DNA from: CAYSYM01 sp964435115
GTDB lineage: Bacteria; Chloroflexota; UBA6077; CF-72
DNA length: 64,000 nucleotides
Direction: 5' to 3'
Assembly: GCA_964435115.1 (NCBI GenBank)
Contig: CAYSYM010000001.1
Location: 114,142-178,141, forward strand
Shown here piece after piece: positions 8,672 through 17,142 of the stretch. A program made the translations under genes and the position numbers. The notes below the pieces were generated by a model. The model saw nothing but the letters and a program-made list of their open reading frames with translations, had not been told where the DNA came from and made no database searches. Numbering within the stretch: the first letter of the stretch is position 1; each line of letters begins with the position of its first letter.

Positions 8672-9547
8672 TTGACCCAGCACCACTACATCGTCCTCGA
8701 GGACGTTTCGCACTGGTATGGCGACCTGCACGCCTTGGAGGACGTGACGCTCTCCGTGCAGGCGGGCGAGTTCGCCACCATCATCGGCCCGAGTGGGTGC
8801 GGGAAGAGCACGCTGCTCACGATCCTGAGCGGATTGATTCGTCCCAGCCAGGGGCGGGTGCTGGTAGGAGGGAAGGACCTGTACGCCAGCCGCTCCAATG
8901 CGATCCGGGTGGGCTACATCTTTCAGGAGCCGCGGCTGCTGCCGTGGAAGACGGTCCGCGAGAACGTCCTGTTCGCGCTCCGGTCGAGCGGCATCCCGCC
9001 CGTCGAGTGGGACGAGAGGGTGGACCACCACCTCGCGCAGGTCGGGCTGCAGGACTTCAAGGACGCGTGGCCGCTCACGCTCTCTGGCGGCATGCGCCAG
9101 CGGGTATCCATCGCCCGCACCCTGGCGATTGACCCGACGTACATCCTGATGGATGAGCCGTACAGCACGCTGGATGAGATGACGGCGCGCGTGGCGCGCG
9201 AGGACCTGTTGCGACTGTGGCGGGAGACCCGTAAGACGATCATCTTCATCACGCACTCCATCAGCGAGGCCGTGTTCATGTCTGACCGCGTGTACTTCAT
9301 GACCCCCCGGCCAGGCAGCATCTTCCGGCGGCTGTCGATCGACGTGCCCCGCCCACGCGACTACGAGAGCCTGGACCTGGCACGGATCGAAGCGGATGTG
9401 GTGAAGGAGGTGCTCGCGGAGTGGGGCTACTCCTCCCGCGACCAGGGGCCGCACGCGGTAGGGCCCTCCCCAGGACCGCACGTGGCGCAGCCCGAGTCGG
9501 TGCGGCCGGGGGTGGGGATCGCTCCCCTGCCTCCGGCCGGAGCGTGA
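8672..9547 (+). CDS. ABC importer ATPase, SsuB/TauB-like
   Basis: 291 aa from TTG 8672, 21 nt after the permease. Walker A is GPSGCGKST (residues 39-47). The Q-loop is in FQEPRLLPW, the signature in TLSGGMRQRVSIART, Walker B in YILMDEPYSTLDE, and the switch histidine in FITHSISEAV. The final 45 residues are a Pro/Gly-rich tail outside the domain. It energises the importer formed with the flanking permeases and lipoprotein. It is separated from the second permease by only 4 nt, so the four genes form one operon. Confidence 0.9.
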   Translation: MTQHHYIVLEDVSHWYGDLHALEDVTLSVQAGEFATIIGPSGCGKSTLLTILSGLIRPSQGRVLVGGKDLYASRSNAIRVGYIFQEPRLLPWKTVRENVLFALRSSGIPPVEWDERVDHHLAQVGLQDFKDAWPLTLSGGMRQRVSIARTLAIDPTYILMDEPYSTLDEMTARVAREDLLRLWRETRKTIIFITHSISEAVFMSDRVYFMTPRPGSIFRRLSIDVPRPRDYESLDLARIEADVVKEVLAEWGYSSRDQGPHAVGPSPGPHVAQPESVRPGVGIAPLPPAGA

Positions 9548-9551
9548 GGCG

Positions 9552-10370
9552 ATGGGCACCGCCGGGGCTGTGGCCGGCCGAGCGACCGGTCCGCCGCCCA
9601 CCCGCACGGGGGTCGAGGTGCCAGCCATCGTGTTCCGGGCGCTCGCGATTGCCGTGTTCGCCCTCGTGTGGGAGGTCGGTGCCCGTTCCCTGCCGGAGGG
9701 GCTGCTGCCCGGCCCAGCCCGCGTGGCGCAGCAGTTTCTCGCCAATCTGGCTGACGGGGACACCTACTTTCAGGTGCTGGTCACGCTCAAGCGGGTGCTC
9801 ATCGGCTTCGCGGTCTCGTTCGCCCTGGGCACGGTGATCGGGGTCGCGATGGCCCTGAGCCGGATCGCCGCGGGCCTGTTCAAGCCCTGGGTGATGGTCG
9901 GCCTGGCGATCCCCGGGCCGCTGGCGGCAATCATCGGCGTCTTGTTCTTCGGCTTGTCGGAGGTCGGTGCGCTGGCAGCATTGGTTTCGGTGGTGTTCCC
10001 GTTCGTCGTGATCCCCGTGTGGAACGGAGCACGTGGCGCTGATCCGAGGCTGTTCCAGATGGCGCAGGTCTTCCGTGTTGCGGGCTGGGAGATGATTCGC
10101 GCGGTGGTCATCCCGCAGATCATGCCGTCCATCATCGCCGGGGGACGGGTGGGCTTCGCACTCGCCTGGAAGCTGGTGGTGATCATCGAGAGCATCTCGC
10201 AGCAGGACGGCGTAGGGCGGCAGCTCTACAACGCCTTTCAGTTCGTCAACATGAGCAAGGTGATCGCCTGGATGCTGGCCTTCTCCCTGGTCATGCTGGC
10301 GATCGAGGCTTTCGTGCTGCGTCCGAGCGAGCGCTACTTACTACGCTGGCGCCGTGACGCCGCGCTGTAG
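9552..10370 (+). CDS. ABC transporter permease, SsuC-like (second)
   Basis: 272 aa from ATG 9552. It is a BPD_transp_1 permease with about six TM helices and an EAA loop (RLFQMAQVFRVAGWEMIRAVVIPQIMPSIIAGGRVG). It is clearly divergent from the first permease of the same operon, so it is not a tandem duplicate. It is the last gene of the importer operon, convergent with the asparaginase-like gene. The 133-nt gap between them contains an 8-bp inverted repeat (10449-10478) that could act as a weak bidirectional terminator. Confidence 0.88.
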   Translation: MGTAGAVAGRATGPPPTRTGVEVPAIVFRALAIAVFALVWEVGARSLPEGLLPGPARVAQQFLANLADGDTYFQVLVTLKRVLIGFAVSFALGTVIGVAMALSRIAAGLFKPWVMVGLAIPGPLAAIIGVLFFGLSEVGALAALVSVVFPFVVIPVWNGARGADPRLFQMAQVFRVAGWEMIRAVVIPQIMPSIIAGGRVGFALAWKLVVIIESISQQDGVGRQLYNAFQFVNMSKVIAWMLAFSLVMLAIEAFVLRPSERYLLRWRRDAAL

Positions 10371-10503
10371 CGCAGGGGGCGCCCCGGCGCGCTGGATCGG
10401 CCCGCCACGTCGGCAAGCACTCGGGCAGTGAAGCGCGACCCGGTGGCAGGCGCGCGCGTTCCACCCCCACCGCGCGCCGGAGCACCGCTGGTTGTGCCGG
10501 AGT

Positions 10504-11490
10504 TCAATACTGGTCGAACAACCGCTGCAGGCCGCCGTGGGCCTGCGTTCGGGTCAGTCCCAGCGCCAGCAGCACGCGCGCCTTCTGGGCGCTCAATGTG
10601 TCGCCGTGGACAAAGCCGTCGACACTCTCCTCCCGTGGTACCCGCCCGCCACCGCCCCGATTCACCAGCACGACCGGAACGCCACGCGCCACGGCCTCCG
10701 CGAGGGCTGGCACCTGGTTCCGGTGGGGCTTGCCGCTGTAGGAGAAGCCACTGACGACGAGCCCGCGTGCTCCCGCCTCCACGAAGGCGCGGACCGCCAC
10801 GCCGTCCGCGCCCGCGTACGTCGCCACGATGTCTACGCGTGGCACTTCGGCGGGCAGGCTGTCGGCGGCAAACTCGGAACCGACCGTGTGCCGCCGCGTG
10901 GGCGCGCGGTAGAAGCTCACCTGGTCGTCTTCCACCGAACCGAGCAACCCCAGCCCGCCTGACACGAATCCGCTCGGCCGCTGGTTGGTCTTCGTAACCT
11001 CGCGGGCGCTGTGGATCTCCTCGTTCAGGACAAGGAGCACACCCTTCCCCTTCGCCTCAGGTGCAGCGGCAACGCGCACCGCGTCGAGCAGGTTTCGGTC
11101 CCCGTCGTTCCCGATCGTCGTGTGCTTGCGCTGAGAGCAGGCGAGGACGACCGGCTTCTCGCTGCCGACCGTCAGGTGCAGGAAGTAGGCGGTCTCCTCG
11201 GCGGTGAACGTCCCATGGGTGACGACGACGCCGTCCACGTCGCTCCTCGCCACGCACTGGTTGACCGCGCGGCTGATCGCCAGCCAGTCAGCCGGCACGA
11301 AGGTCTCGGCCCCCTCTCGCAGCAGGTCGAGCACGCTGAGGCGAGCGTGGCGGGCCGGGCTGCTGGCGGGGTGCCGGACGCGGATGGCGGCGAGCACCTG
11401 GTCGACGCTCACCCGACCTGCTGGCGTGTTGGCAATGGTGCCGCCTGTGGCGACGATTGTGACCCGCGGCAGCGTGCGCGCCCCGCCCAT
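10504..11490 (-). CDS. Asparaginase/glutaminase-family amidohydrolase, atypical active site
   Basis: 328 aa from ATG 11490. The first catalytic motif is intact (VATGGTIANT with the nucleophilic Thr). A lysine matching the third catalytic position is seen in REVTKTNQR. The second motif, usually THGTDTxEETA, reads THGTFTAEETA, so the catalytic Asp is replaced by Phe. The family hydrolyses Asn/Gln to Asp/Glu plus ammonia, or related amides. The substitution suggests altered chemistry or substrate. A TATAAT box 7 nt upstream of the ATG implies a leaderless mRNA. It stands alone between two ABC importer operons. Confidence 0.8.
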   Translation of the reverse strand: MGGARTLPRVTIVATGGTIANTPAGRVSVDQVLAAIRVRHPASSPARHARLSVLDLLREGAETFVPADWLAISRAVNQCVARSDVDGVVVTHGTFTAEETAYFLHLTVGSEKPVVLACSQRKHTTIGNDGDRNLLDAVRVAAAPEAKGKGVLLVLNEEIHSAREVTKTNQRPSGFVSGGLGLLGSVEDDQVSFYRAPTRRHTVGSEFAADSLPAEVPRVDIVATYAGADGVAVRAFVEAGARGLVVSGFSYSGKPHRNQVPALAEAVARGVPVVLVNRGGGGRVPREESVDGFVHGDTLSAQKARVLLALGLTRTQAHGGLQRLFDQY

Positions 11491-11497
11491 CGTGCGT

Positions 11498-11503
11498 ATT
11501 ATA
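11498..11503 (-). promoter_or_regulatory. Leaderless promoter -10 (TATAAT) of asparaginase-like gene
   Basis: On the minus strand TATAAT is followed by 7 nt and then the ATG at 11490, so transcription would start at or within a base or two of the start codon. No -35-like hexamer sits 17 nt upstream. This is the TANNNT arrangement known for leaderless genes in Actinobacteria and Deinococcus. Application to this genome is inference. Confidence 0.55.
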
Positions 11504-11610
11504 TTTACCTCGCGCTATCGTTGGGGTGGCGACTGAAGGGGCTCACGGGCTGCGGACGGCCAGCTCGCTTGGGTGGACACGGACGGGCCGGGGTGGCTAC
11601 CCTTCGATCG

Positions 11611-11616
11611 TATACA
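11611..11616 (+). promoter_or_regulatory. -10-like TATACA upstream of second ABC operon
   Basis: TATACA lies inside the palindrome GTATAC in GC-rich DNA, 5 nt before an ATG (11622) that opens a 14-codon ORF. No -35 is apparent. It is the best candidate promoter for the ATPase-lipoprotein-permease-permease-ubiD run that follows. Confidence 0.4.
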
Positions 11617-11621
11617 GTAGT

Positions 11622-11666
11622 ATGCCGCTGGATGGGCCGGGTGCCGGTGCGGCACGGTGGCTGTGA
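11622..11666 (+). CDS. Candidate 14-aa leaderless leader ORF
   Basis: ATG 11622 lies 5 nt after the -10-like box and encodes MPLDGPGAGAARWL. Its TGA (11664-11666) overlaps a GTG (11663-11665) that is in frame with the ABC ATPase, the typical 4-nt GTGA coupling. No Shine-Dalgarno is needed if the message is leaderless. The peptide itself has no recognisable function. Too short for codon statistics; support comes from position and from two similar cases at 27085-27300 and 34443-34511. Confidence 0.3.
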   Translation: MPLDGPGAGAARWL

Positions 11667-12544
11667 AGGTATCGGCTGAGCGGGAGGAGTCTGGGAGCGT
11701 GGCCGGGAGTGCGTTGAAGCTCGAAGCGCAGGCGCTGCAGGTCGACTTCTACCTCGAGGCTCAGAAGCAGTGGCTGACGGCGATCGAGGGGCTTGATCTG
11801 CGGGTCTACGAGGGCGAGTTCGTCAGCATCGTCGGACCCAGTGGCTGCGGGAAGACGACCTTTCTCAACGTCGCGGGCGGGTTGCTCGAACCGACGGGCG
11901 GCCAGCTCCTCCTCAACGGGCGCGAGGTGCGCGGGCCGGGGCGGGACCGGGCCATCGTTTTTCAAAGCCCCCTGCTACTCCCGTGGCGGTCCGTGCTCAA
12001 GAACGTCACGTACGGCCTGGAGTGCCAGGGGGCCCGGGGTGGCAAGGCGGAGGCGCTGGCACGCCAGTACCTGGCGTTGGTCGGCCTCTCGGGCTTCGAG
12101 CGCCACTACCCGCACCAGCTCTCCGGCGGCATGCAGCAGCGCGTCAACCTCGCGCGGGCACTGGCCGTCGATCCGGACCTGCTCCTGATGGACGAGCCGT
12201 TCGCCGCCCTGGATGCGCAGACGCGCGAGGTCATGCAGCAGGAGCTGCTGGAGACGTGGGCGCAGACCAGGAAGACCGTCGTGTTCATCACTCACCAGAT
12301 CAACGAGGCGGTCTACCTGTCGGACCGGGTGGTGGTGTTCAGCGGGCGCCCGGGGCGCGCCAAAGAGGTGGTACCCATCGACCTGCCCCGCCCGCGCGCT
12401 CTCGAGATCAAACGCGATCCGCAGTTCATCGCCTATGACGAGCACATCTGGAACCTGATCAAGAGCGATGTCCAGCAGGCGATTCGTGCAGAGCGGAGCG
12501 CGCCGCAACAGGCGGCGGCGGCGCCGGCGGAGGCGCTGGGCTGA
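11657..12544 (+). CDS. ABC importer ATPase, SsuB/TauB-like (second importer)
   Basis: 295 aa from GTG 11657; GTG 11663, which overlaps the stop of a 14-codon ORF, is an equally good start. Walker A is GPSGCGKTT (about residues 60-68). Other motifs are FQSPLLLPW (Q-loop), QLSGGMQQRVNLARA (signature), LLLMDEPFAALDAQ (Walker B) and FITHQINEAV (H-loop). An Ala/Pro tail ends the protein. It opens the second import operon and powers uptake with the lipoprotein at 12641 and the two permeases at 13867 and 14732. The downstream decarboxylase and hydroxylase genes point to an aromatic or heterocyclic acid as cargo. Confidence 0.9.
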   Translation: MAVKVSAEREESGSVAGSALKLEAQALQVDFYLEAQKQWLTAIEGLDLRVYEGEFVSIVGPSGCGKTTFLNVAGGLLEPTGGQLLLNGREVRGPGRDRAIVFQSPLLLPWRSVLKNVTYGLECQGARGGKAEALARQYLALVGLSGFERHYPHQLSGGMQQRVNLARALAVDPDLLLMDEPFAALDAQTREVMQQELLETWAQTRKTVVFITHQINEAVYLSDRVVVFSGRPGRAKEVVPIDLPRPRALEIKRDPQFIAYDEHIWNLIKSDVQQAIRAERSAPQQAAAAPAEALG

Positions 12545-12640
12545 CCCCAGCGAAGAGGTGGCTCTGGGCGCCGGGCCGCGGCGTCCGCCCGGCCACGGGA
12601 AAAGGCACGACCAAACGTTCTTTACATAGAGGGGGATGTG

Positions 12641-13786
12641 ATGATGATTTCTCGTCGCGCTCTGACGCCGCTACTTGTGGCCGTCATCGTGGTGTCTGCC
12701 TGCGCACCCGCGGCGGCGCCGGCCGCACCGACGACCGCTGCCCAGCCGGCCGCCCCGGCCGCGGCGGCGCCCACAGCCAGCAAGCCAGCCGCAGCGCCCA
12801 CGACGGCGGCCGCGCCGCAGCCGACCGCGGCACCCAAGACCCTGAAGAAGCTGCAGCTCGCCTACTCTACCCTGTCGCCGATCGACGTCAACGAATGGGT
12901 GGCGTTCGAGACGGGGCAGTGGCCGAAGTACGGCATCGACATGGAGATCATCTTCCAAGAGGGCTCAAATACCCTGACACAGGCGCTCGTCTCCGGCAGC
13001 CTGAAGTACGGCGCCAACTCCGGCCCGCCCACGGTCGCCGCCCGTGCGGCCGGCGCTGACCTGGTGTTGCTCAGCACGAATGCGGAACGGGTGACGGACA
13101 TCCTGGTGGCACAGCCGGAGATCAAGTCGGCGGCCGACCTCAAGGGCAAGAGGGTTGCCATCTCGACCTTCGGCTCTGAGGGAGACCTCACAATGGTCCG
13201 AGCGTTGCAGACGCTGGGGCTGGACCCCGACAAGGACGTCACCCGCCTGCAGATCGGCCAGGAGAGCGCCCGCCTGGCCGCGCTGCGGGCGAAGACGGTT
13301 TCGGCCGGCATGCTGGAGCCAGCCCAGGAGCCGGACGCCAGGGCGCTGGGGCTGAACGTGCTGACGCGGCTGAAGGATCTCAACCTGAACTTCCAGAAGA
13401 ACGGCCTCACTGTGTCCAGGGCGTACCTCGGGCAGAATCGCGAAGAGGTGACGAACGTCCTGAAAGGGATCGTCTCGAGCATCCGCTTCATGAAGGACCC
13501 GGCTAATGAGGCGAGGGTGAAGGAGATCATCGCCAAGTACATGAAGGGTTCCAGCCAGGGGACGATCGACGCCACCTACACGGACGCGGTGACGCTGATC
13601 AACCGCAAGCCCCTGCCGACGGTGGCCGGCGTGCAGTCCATCATCGACCAGCTCGCCCAACAGGATCCGTCGATTAAGGAGAAGGTGAAGGCGACGGATG
13701 TCGTCGATACGAGCATTCTGGACGAGCTGGACAGGAGCGGCTTTATCGCCGACCTGTACAAGGACTGCCCGAACTGCCTCCCGTAG
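12641..13786 (+). CDS. ABC importer substrate-binding lipoprotein (second importer)
   Basis: 381 aa taking ATG 12641; GTG 12638 and ATG 12644 are also possible, and GGGGG at 12631-12635 supports this group. The signal peptide ends in a lipobox (VVSAC), followed by a roughly 50-residue Ala/Pro/Thr linker. The NMT1-like domain follows (LQLAYSTLSPIDVNEWVAFETGQW, GTLTQALVSGSL-like region, SAADLKGKRVAISTFGSEGD). Unlike the first importer's protein there is no twin-arginine motif, so Sec export is expected. The C-terminus ends KDCPNCLP with two cysteines. Ligand unknown. Confidence 0.88.
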   Translation: MMISRRALTPLLVAVIVVSACAPAAAPAAPTTAAQPAAPAAAAPTASKPAAAPTTAAAPQPTAAPKTLKKLQLAYSTLSPIDVNEWVAFETGQWPKYGIDMEIIFQEGSNTLTQALVSGSLKYGANSGPPTVAARAAGADLVLLSTNAERVTDILVAQPEIKSAADLKGKRVAISTFGSEGDLTMVRALQTLGLDPDKDVTRLQIGQESARLAALRAKTVSAGMLEPAQEPDARALGLNVLTRLKDLNLNFQKNGLTVSRAYLGQNREEVTNVLKGIVSSIRFMKDPANEARVKEIIAKYMKGSSQGTIDATYTDAVTLINRKPLPTVAGVQSIIDQLAQQDPSIKEKVKATDVVDTSILDELDRSGFIADLYKDCPNCLP

Positions 13787-13799
13787 CGTAGCTCAGCCG

Positions 13800-13834
13800 G
13801 GGCCAGCGGCTCCCGCAGGGTGAGCGGCTGGCCC
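13800..13834 (+). promoter_or_regulatory. Intercistronic hairpin after second binding-protein gene
   Basis: GGGCCAGCGGCTC (13800-13812) and GAGCGGCTGGCCC (13822-13834) pair over 13 positions with one mismatch, 14 nt after the binding-protein stop. No U-run follows. It parallels the hairpin at 7745-7775 after the first binding-protein gene, although the sequences differ. A role in mRNA stabilisation or partial termination is likely. Confidence 0.6.
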
Positions 13835-13866
13835 GCAGGCGAGAGGGGGGATGCGAGGAGACACAG

Positions 13867-14715
13867 ATGGCAGCAGTGCAGAGCGTGAGCGCGGCGGGCA
13901 CACGGGTGCCCCTGCGTCGGCCGGACCAGGCCAGGACGCTCACCCGCTGGTACCTGGCCAATGAGCGGATCGTGCTCGGGCTGGCAGGCGTGCTGCTGGT
14001 GCTCGGCGCCTGGGAAGCCGCCAGCCAGCTGAAGCTGGGGAACGCGGTGCTGCTGAGTTCGCCGAGCGCTGTGGCCCGGGTGGCCGCGGGCATGTACACG
14101 TCCCCGAGTTTCCTCGAGAACCTCCAGGTCAGTGGCTACGAGTTCGCCGTCGGTTATGCGATAGCGGCGCTCGTTGGCCTGCTGCTCGGGCTTGCGGTGG
14201 GCTGGTACCGAACGTTGAGCGATGTGGTAGAGCCGTATATTACGTCGCTTTACAGCATCCCCAAAGCGGCCTTGTTGCCATTATTCCTTCTTTGGCTCGG
14301 AGTGGGCGTCGAATCCAAGATCGGAATGGTGTTTCTGTGGGCAGTATTCCCGGTGGTGATCAGTACGATTGCAGGTGTGCGCGCACTGGAGGGTCAGTTC
14401 GTACGCGTGGCGCGCAGCTTCGACGCGAGTGACGGCTTCCTGTTCCGCTCGGTGATCCTGCCAGGTACCGTGCCGTTCATCCTGACCGGCCTGCGGCTGA
14501 GTGTGGCTCGCGGCTTGGTCGGGCTAGTGACAGCTGAGCTGTACGGCGCTAACGCCGGCATTGGGTACCTGGTGACCTTCAACGGGGCCCAGTTCCGCAT
14601 TCCGCAGATGCTCGCGGGGGTGGTGGTAATCGCGGCGTTTGGCGTCGGCGGCACGCAGCTCCTGTATCGCGTGGAGCGAGCGTTCGACCGCTGGCGGCCA
14701 TCGATTGGCGGGTAG
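13867..14715 (+). CDS. ABC transporter permease (second importer, first subunit)
   Basis: 282 aa from ATG 13867. It is a BPD_transp_1 permease with about six TM segments; the EAA-like loop is in LEGQFVRVARSFDASDGFLFRSVILPGTVPFILTGLRLS. It is followed 16 nt later by a related but distinct permease. Together with the ATPase at 11657 and the lipoprotein at 12641 it forms the second importer. Around 14220-14300 base composition is more AT-rich than the neighbours (TTATTCCTTCTTTGG region), without disrupting the frame. Confidence 0.88.
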   Translation: MAAVQSVSAAGTRVPLRRPDQARTLTRWYLANERIVLGLAGVLLVLGAWEAASQLKLGNAVLLSSPSAVARVAAGMYTSPSFLENLQVSGYEFAVGYAIAALVGLLLGLAVGWYRTLSDVVEPYITSLYSIPKAALLPLFLLWLGVGVESKIGMVFLWAVFPVVISTIAGVRALEGQFVRVARSFDASDGFLFRSVILPGTVPFILTGLRLSVARGLVGLVTAELYGANAGIGYLVTFNGAQFRIPQMLAGVVVIAAFGVGGTQLLYRVERAFDRWRPSIGG

Positions 14716-14731
14716 AGGTAGGAGATAGGCG

Positions 14732-15580
14732 GTGCAGCAGGGAGTCATCAGTCAGCCAGCGTCGGCGGACGCTCCGACGCGGCCGCGGGCCGGTGCCCGG
14801 CCGAGGCCGCGCGCCCGGGCCGCCAGTCGGCGACAGGTGCTGCCGCTGGTGGCCGGCGTTCTCTTCTTCTTCATGTGGGAGATGGCCGTGCGGCTGGGAC
14901 TGGTCGATGTGGTGTTCCTGCCGGCCCCTACCAGCATCGCTGCGGCGGCCTGGGCGATGGCCCAGACGCGCGAGTTCTACACGGACCTGTGGATCAGCCT
15001 CACGGAGTTCGCAACCGGCTTCGTGCTGGCGATCGTGGTGGCCATTCCACTCGGCCTCGTAGCAGGCTGGTACCGGCGTCTCAACTACCTCGTCGACCCT
15101 CTCCTCATCGTGGGTTACGCGACGCCGCGCGTCGTGCTGCTGCCATGGATGTTCATGTTTTTCGGCATCGACTTCGCCCCCAAGGTGGTGATGGTATTTC
15201 TGGGGGTGTTCTTCCCGTTAGTCATCAACGTGATTGCTGGCGTGCGCGCGCTAGACGCTGGTCTCGTCCGCATGGGGTACAGCTTCGGCTCGAGCCAAGC
15301 GCGGCTGTTCCAAGATGTGGTGCTGCCGGGGAGCGTTCCGTTCATCATCAGCGGGCTTCGGCTGGGGATCGGCACAGGCTTCACCGGGCTCATCCTCGCC
15401 GAGATCACGAGCGCGCGCGGCGGCGTCGGCTACTTCATCCACGTGGCCGGCCATACGCTGCAGACGGACCGCTATTTCGTAGGGGTAGCCGTCATTGCGC
15501 TGACAGCCCTGGCGCTGACAGGTGCGATGGCCCTCCTCGAGCGGCACTTCAATCGCTGGCGTCCGGGGCTGAACGGGTGA
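14732..15580 (+). CDS. ABC transporter permease (second importer, second subunit)
   Basis: 282 aa from GTG 14732. The N-terminal 30 residues are Arg/Ala/Pro-rich and cytosolic. About six TM helices follow with an EAA-type loop (LDAGLVRMGYSFGSSQARLFQDVVLPGSVPFIISG). Same length as its neighbour at 13867 and likely an old duplicate, forming a heterodimeric pore. It is followed by the UbiD-family gene 85 nt downstream in the same direction, which links uptake to decarboxylation. Confidence 0.88.
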   Translation: MQQGVISQPASADAPTRPRAGARPRPRARAASRRQVLPLVAGVLFFFMWEMAVRLGLVDVVFLPAPTSIAAAAWAMAQTREFYTDLWISLTEFATGFVLAIVVAIPLGLVAGWYRRLNYLVDPLLIVGYATPRVVLLPWMFMFFGIDFAPKVVMVFLGVFFPLVINVIAGVRALDAGLVRMGYSFGSSQARLFQDVVLPGSVPFIISGLRLGIGTGFTGLILAEITSARGGVGYFIHVAGHTLQTDRYFVGVAVIALTALALTGAMALLERHFNRWRPGLNG

Positions 15581-15665
15581 AGCGGCGCCCGAGACAGGCT
15601 CCGGGGCTGGTGCGCGATGGTACACGCCGTGGCCCGGGTTCGAGCGAGCGCGAGAGACGTGCGTA

Positions 15666-17135
15666 ATGCCAGATCTGCGCGCGTTCATCGACCAGGTGGA
15701 TGCTCTCGGTGAGCTCCGAGCAGTCCGCGGAGCCGATCCGGACCTCGAGATTGGCGCGGTTACCGACCTGGCGCAGCACCGACGGAACGGACCCGCCGTC
15801 CTCTTCGACGCGATTCTCGGCTTCCCCCGGGGCCATCGCATCCTCGTCAATGCCATGGGGTCTGCCAACCGGTCTGCCATGGTGCTGGGCCTGCCGACGG
15901 GGCGGGACTACCGGGACCTGGTGCCGATGTGGCGCGAGCGGATGCGGTCCATCCGGGCGGTGCCGACACGAACGGTCGTCGATGCGCCGCTCTTGGAGCA
16001 CGTCGTCCACGGTGAGGAGGTAGACCTGAACGACTTCCCCGTACCGCGCTGGCACCCCCTGGATGGTGGACGGTACATCGGCACGGGCGTCGTCAACATC
16101 ATGCGCGACCCTGACAGCACCTGGGTGAACCTGGGCGCCTACCGAGTCATGCTGCAGGGCCCGCGGGCCGTGACGATCTACATCTCCCCCGGCAAACACG
16201 GACGTCTGCTACGGGAGAAGTACGTTGCGCGAGGCGAGCGGATGCCCGTGGCTATCGCCTTCGGGCAGGATCCGCTGCTTCTGATGGTCGCCGGCAATGA
16301 GCTCCCCTACGGGGTAAGCGAGTATGACTACGCAGGCGGCATCCGCGGTGAGCCGCTCGAGGTGGTACCTGGCCCCATCACGGGTCTGCCGCTTCCGGCG
16401 AGCGCCGAAATCGCCGTGGAGGGTTACCTCGACCCCGAGGCCACGGCCATCGAGGGCCCCTTCTGCGAGTGGACGGGGTACTACGCGGGCGATCCACACC
16501 CGGAGCCGGTCGTGCGAGTCGAAGGACTCTATTTCCGCAATCAGCCGATCCTGCTCGGCTCGCTGCCGGGGAAGCCGCCGGCGGAGTACACGGCGTACCG
16601 GGGACTGATGCGCTCGGCGCTCATCTGGGAGCAGCTCGAAGGTGCTGGCGTGCCAGGGGTCACGGGCGTGTGGTGCCACGAAGCTGGTGGTTCGCGCCTA
16701 TTTGTCGCGGTCAGCATTGCGCAGAGGTATGCGGGCCATGCTCGCCAGGTTGGCCACGCGGTCGTGTCCTGCCACGCTGGCGCCTACGCCGGGCGCTTCG
16801 TGGTGGTGGTCGACGAGGACGTGGACGTTACCGACCTGGAAGACGTCATCTGGGCGATGTGCACGCGCTCCGACCCTGCCGAGTCGCTCGACATCATCCA
16901 CCGCGCCTGGAGTACACCACTCGATCCACGTATCTCACCCGAGCAGCGTGCGCGGAAGGATTTCACCAACTCGCGCCTCATCATCGACGCGACGAAGCCG
17001 TACGAGTGGCGGGACCGTTTCGCAGTGGTCGCGGATTGGAGTGCCGAGATGAAGGCGATGGTGCAGGAGAAGTGGGCGCCGGTGATCCTGGGCGATGCCC
17101 GGCAGCCAGCAGCGACCCTGGTGGCACGCCGATAG
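15666..17135 (+). CDS. UbiD-family prenylated-FMN decarboxylase
   Basis: 489 aa from ATG 15666, the normal family length. UbiD enzymes use prenylated FMN to (de)carboxylate aromatic, heteroaromatic or unsaturated acids. The catalytic region has the E-R-E elements: YRVMLQGPR holds the conserved Arg, and EGPFCEWTGYY holds both Glu residues, with Cys where Gly is usual in EGPFGE. NGxxM-like prFMN/metal contacts occur in the LVNAMGSANRSAM stretch. No UbiX-type prenyltransferase is encoded in the window, so cofactor must come from elsewhere. It follows an ABC importer and precedes a molybdenum hydroxylase subunit. Confidence 0.85.
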   Translation: MPDLRAFIDQVDALGELRAVRGADPDLEIGAVTDLAQHRRNGPAVLFDAILGFPRGHRILVNAMGSANRSAMVLGLPTGRDYRDLVPMWRERMRSIRAVPTRTVVDAPLLEHVVHGEEVDLNDFPVPRWHPLDGGRYIGTGVVNIMRDPDSTWVNLGAYRVMLQGPRAVTIYISPGKHGRLLREKYVARGERMPVAIAFGQDPLLLMVAGNELPYGVSEYDYAGGIRGEPLEVVPGPITGLPLPASAEIAVEGYLDPEATAIEGPFCEWTGYYAGDPHPEPVVRVEGLYFRNQPILLGSLPGKPPAEYTAYRGLMRSALIWEQLEGAGVPGVTGVWCHEAGGSRLFVAVSIAQRYAGHARQVGHAVVSCHAGAYAGRFVVVVDEDVDVTDLEDVIWAMCTRSDPAESLDIIHRAWSTPLDPRISPEQRARKDFTNSRLIIDATKPYEWRDRFAVVADWSAEMKAMVQEKWAPVILGDARQPAATLVARR

Positions 17136-17142
17136 ATCCGGC

